The notes under the pieces are model-generated. The model saw only the letters and a list, made by a program, of their open reading frames with translations, did not search any database and was not told where the DNA came from. From Candidatus Rifleibacteriota bacterium (lineage in GTDB: Bacteria; Muiribacteriota; Ozemobacteria; Ozemobacterales; Ozemobacteraceae), in assembly GCA_028691595.1 (NCBI GenBank), contig JAQUZA010000188.1, positions 1 through 6,453 of the forward strand: 6,453 nucleotides of DNA, written 5' to 3'. The position numbers and the translations under genes were made by a program. This document shows, one piece after another, positions 5,570-6,453 of the stretch; the stretch's first letter is position 1, and the number at the start of each line of letters is the position of its first letter.

Positions 5570-6453
5570 ATGAAGATACTCTTAACCGGCGGAACAGGAT
5601 ACATCGGCAGTCACACCTGCGTGCAGCTGCTGGCAGCTGGCCATGAAGTCGCGATCGTCGATAACCTTCACAACAGCAAACTTGTGGTTCTCGACCGCAT
5701 TGAACAGATCAGCGGTCGTCGACCGCAATTCTTCGATGTCGATATCTGCGATTTTGAAGCCCTTGTCGACGTATTTTCGGGCCAGAGGTTCGAGGCGGTC
5801 ATTCATTTTGCCGGCCTGAAAGCGGTGGGTGAATCGGTCGAAAAGCCATTGTTCTATTATCAGAACAATGTCGGTGGCACCCTCAATCTCTGCGGTATCA
5901 TGCAGGCCGCCGGAGTGCGCAACCTGGTTTTCAGTTCGTCGTCAACCGTTTACGGCGACCCGCATAAGGTGCCGATCAGTGAAGATTTTCCGGTGGGTGG
6001 GGCGACTAATCCGTATGGGCGTTCTAAATATATGGTCGAGCAGATTCTCATCGACTGGCAGAAGGCCAACCCGAGTATGAACGTGGCGCTGCTGCGTTAC
6101 TTCAACCCGGTTGGTGCGCATGCCAGTGGTTTGATCGGCGAAGACCCCAATGGAATTCCGAACAATCTCATGCCCTTCATTACCCAGGTGGCCATCGGTC
6201 GCCGCCCCCATCTCAACGTGTTTGGCAACGATTACCCAACCCACGATGGCACGGGGATCCGCGACTATATTCATGTGGTCGATCTGGCCGCCGGCCATCT
6301 CAAAGCCCTCGAAAAGCTTGCGGTCAGCCCCGGTCTCGGCATCTGGAACCTCGGCACCGGCCAGGGATACAGCGTTCTTGACGTGGTCAAAGCCTTTTCG
6401 GCCGCCAGTGGCCGCGAGATCCCCTATAAGATTACTGACCGCCGGGCTGGTGA
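5570..6453 (+). CDS. galE: UDP-glucose 4-epimerase GalE (3' end cut by window)
   Basis: The enzyme interconverts UDP-glucose and UDP-galactose (some members also UDP-GlcNAc and UDP-GalNAc) with tightly bound NAD, in the cytoplasm. It serves galactose use and surface polysaccharide precursors. The 294 visible residues include the NAD motif GGTGYIG (7-13), DNLHNSK (31-37), FAGLKAVGESV (80-90), SSSSTVYG (122-129) with S124, the catalytic YGRSK with Y149 and K153 at the same numbering as in E. coli GalE, LLRYFNPVGAH (174-184), PNNLMPFI (197-204), and FGNDYPTHDGTGIRDYIHVVDLA (218-240). E. coli GalE has 338 residues, so roughly 44 C-terminal residues lie beyond the window. The visible part is intact, without frameshift. 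It has its own promoter after the ygfK stem-loop. The very close match to classical GalE makes other NAD-dependent sugar epimerases unlikely; substrate breadth cannot be judged. Confidence 0.96.
   Translation, partial: MKILLTGGTGYIGSHTCVQLLAAGHEVAIVDNLHNSKLVVLDRIEQISGRRPQFFDVDICDFEALVDVFSGQRFEAVIHFAGLKAVGESVEKPLFYYQNNVGGTLNLCGIMQAAGVRNLVFSSSSTVYGDPHKVPISEDFPVGGATNPYGRSKYMVEQILIDWQKANPSMNVALLRYFNPVGAHASGLIGEDPNGIPNNLMPFITQVAIGRRPHLNVFGNDYPTHDGTGIRDYIHVVDLAAGHLKALEKLAVSPGLGIWNLGTGQGYSVLDVVKAFSAASGREIPYKITDRRAG

Noticed and set aside
5559..5573. Four-codon leader ORF (MKNI) overlapping the galE start as ATGA
   Set aside because: The AAGG directly abuts its ATG, so initiation is unlikely. The overlap is probably chance in an A/T-rich leader.
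5942..6298. Minus-strand open frame opposite galE
   Set aside because: The plus strand encodes canonical GalE motifs throughout; the opposite frame has none.

Overview
This 6.45 kb window is bacterial chromosomal DNA of moderate GC with dense, complete genes. It holds four protein-coding genes: a NeuD/PglD-type sugar O/N-acyltransferase (+), a LegC-family PLP aminotransferase (-), a 1093-residue YgfK-type iron-sulfur flavoprotein (+), and the first 294 codons of galE (+), cut by the window end. The lineage cannot be fixed from the sequence. Sigma70-like promoters, Shine-Dalgarno sites and the anaerobe-style YgfK oxidoreductase suggest an anaerobic or facultative bacterium. The intergenic 'TTCATCCGTG' phrase array is something I recall from uncultured or environmental lineages (PVC-type, deltaproteobacterial and candidate phyla), but I could not verify this.

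Layout: positions 1-54 carry an apparent extended -10 promoter for the acyltransferase gene (55-627). That gene runs head-on into the aminotransferase gene (1791-628, minus), and the two stop codons abut with no base between them. The 375 bp divergent spacer (1792-2166) contains the aminotransferase promoter and RBS, then about 200 bp of degenerate 10-bp-period repeats, then the ygfK promoter and RBS. ygfK occupies 2167-5448. A perfect 19-bp stem-loop begins at its stop codon, and a separate sigma70-like promoter then drives galE from 5570.

Functional reading: the aminotransferase and acyltransferase look like the two successive steps (4-keto to 4-amino, then N-acylation) used to make bacillosamine- or legionaminate-type sugars. 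GalE supplies UDP-galactose or UDP-GalNAc-type precursors, so both flanks concern surface glycan synthesis. ygfK is unrelated to that theme: it belongs to a family usually found in purine/ureide catabolism clusters, and here it has its own promoter and a stem-loop at its end, so it appears to be a single-gene insertion in the sugar region.

I found no RNA gene, CRISPR array, transposase or clear attachment site. The least ordinary elements are the 10-bp-period phrase array, whose last copy runs into the ygfK promoter, and the orphan status and domain order of YgfK. I do not see strong evidence for a wholly new multi-gene system.
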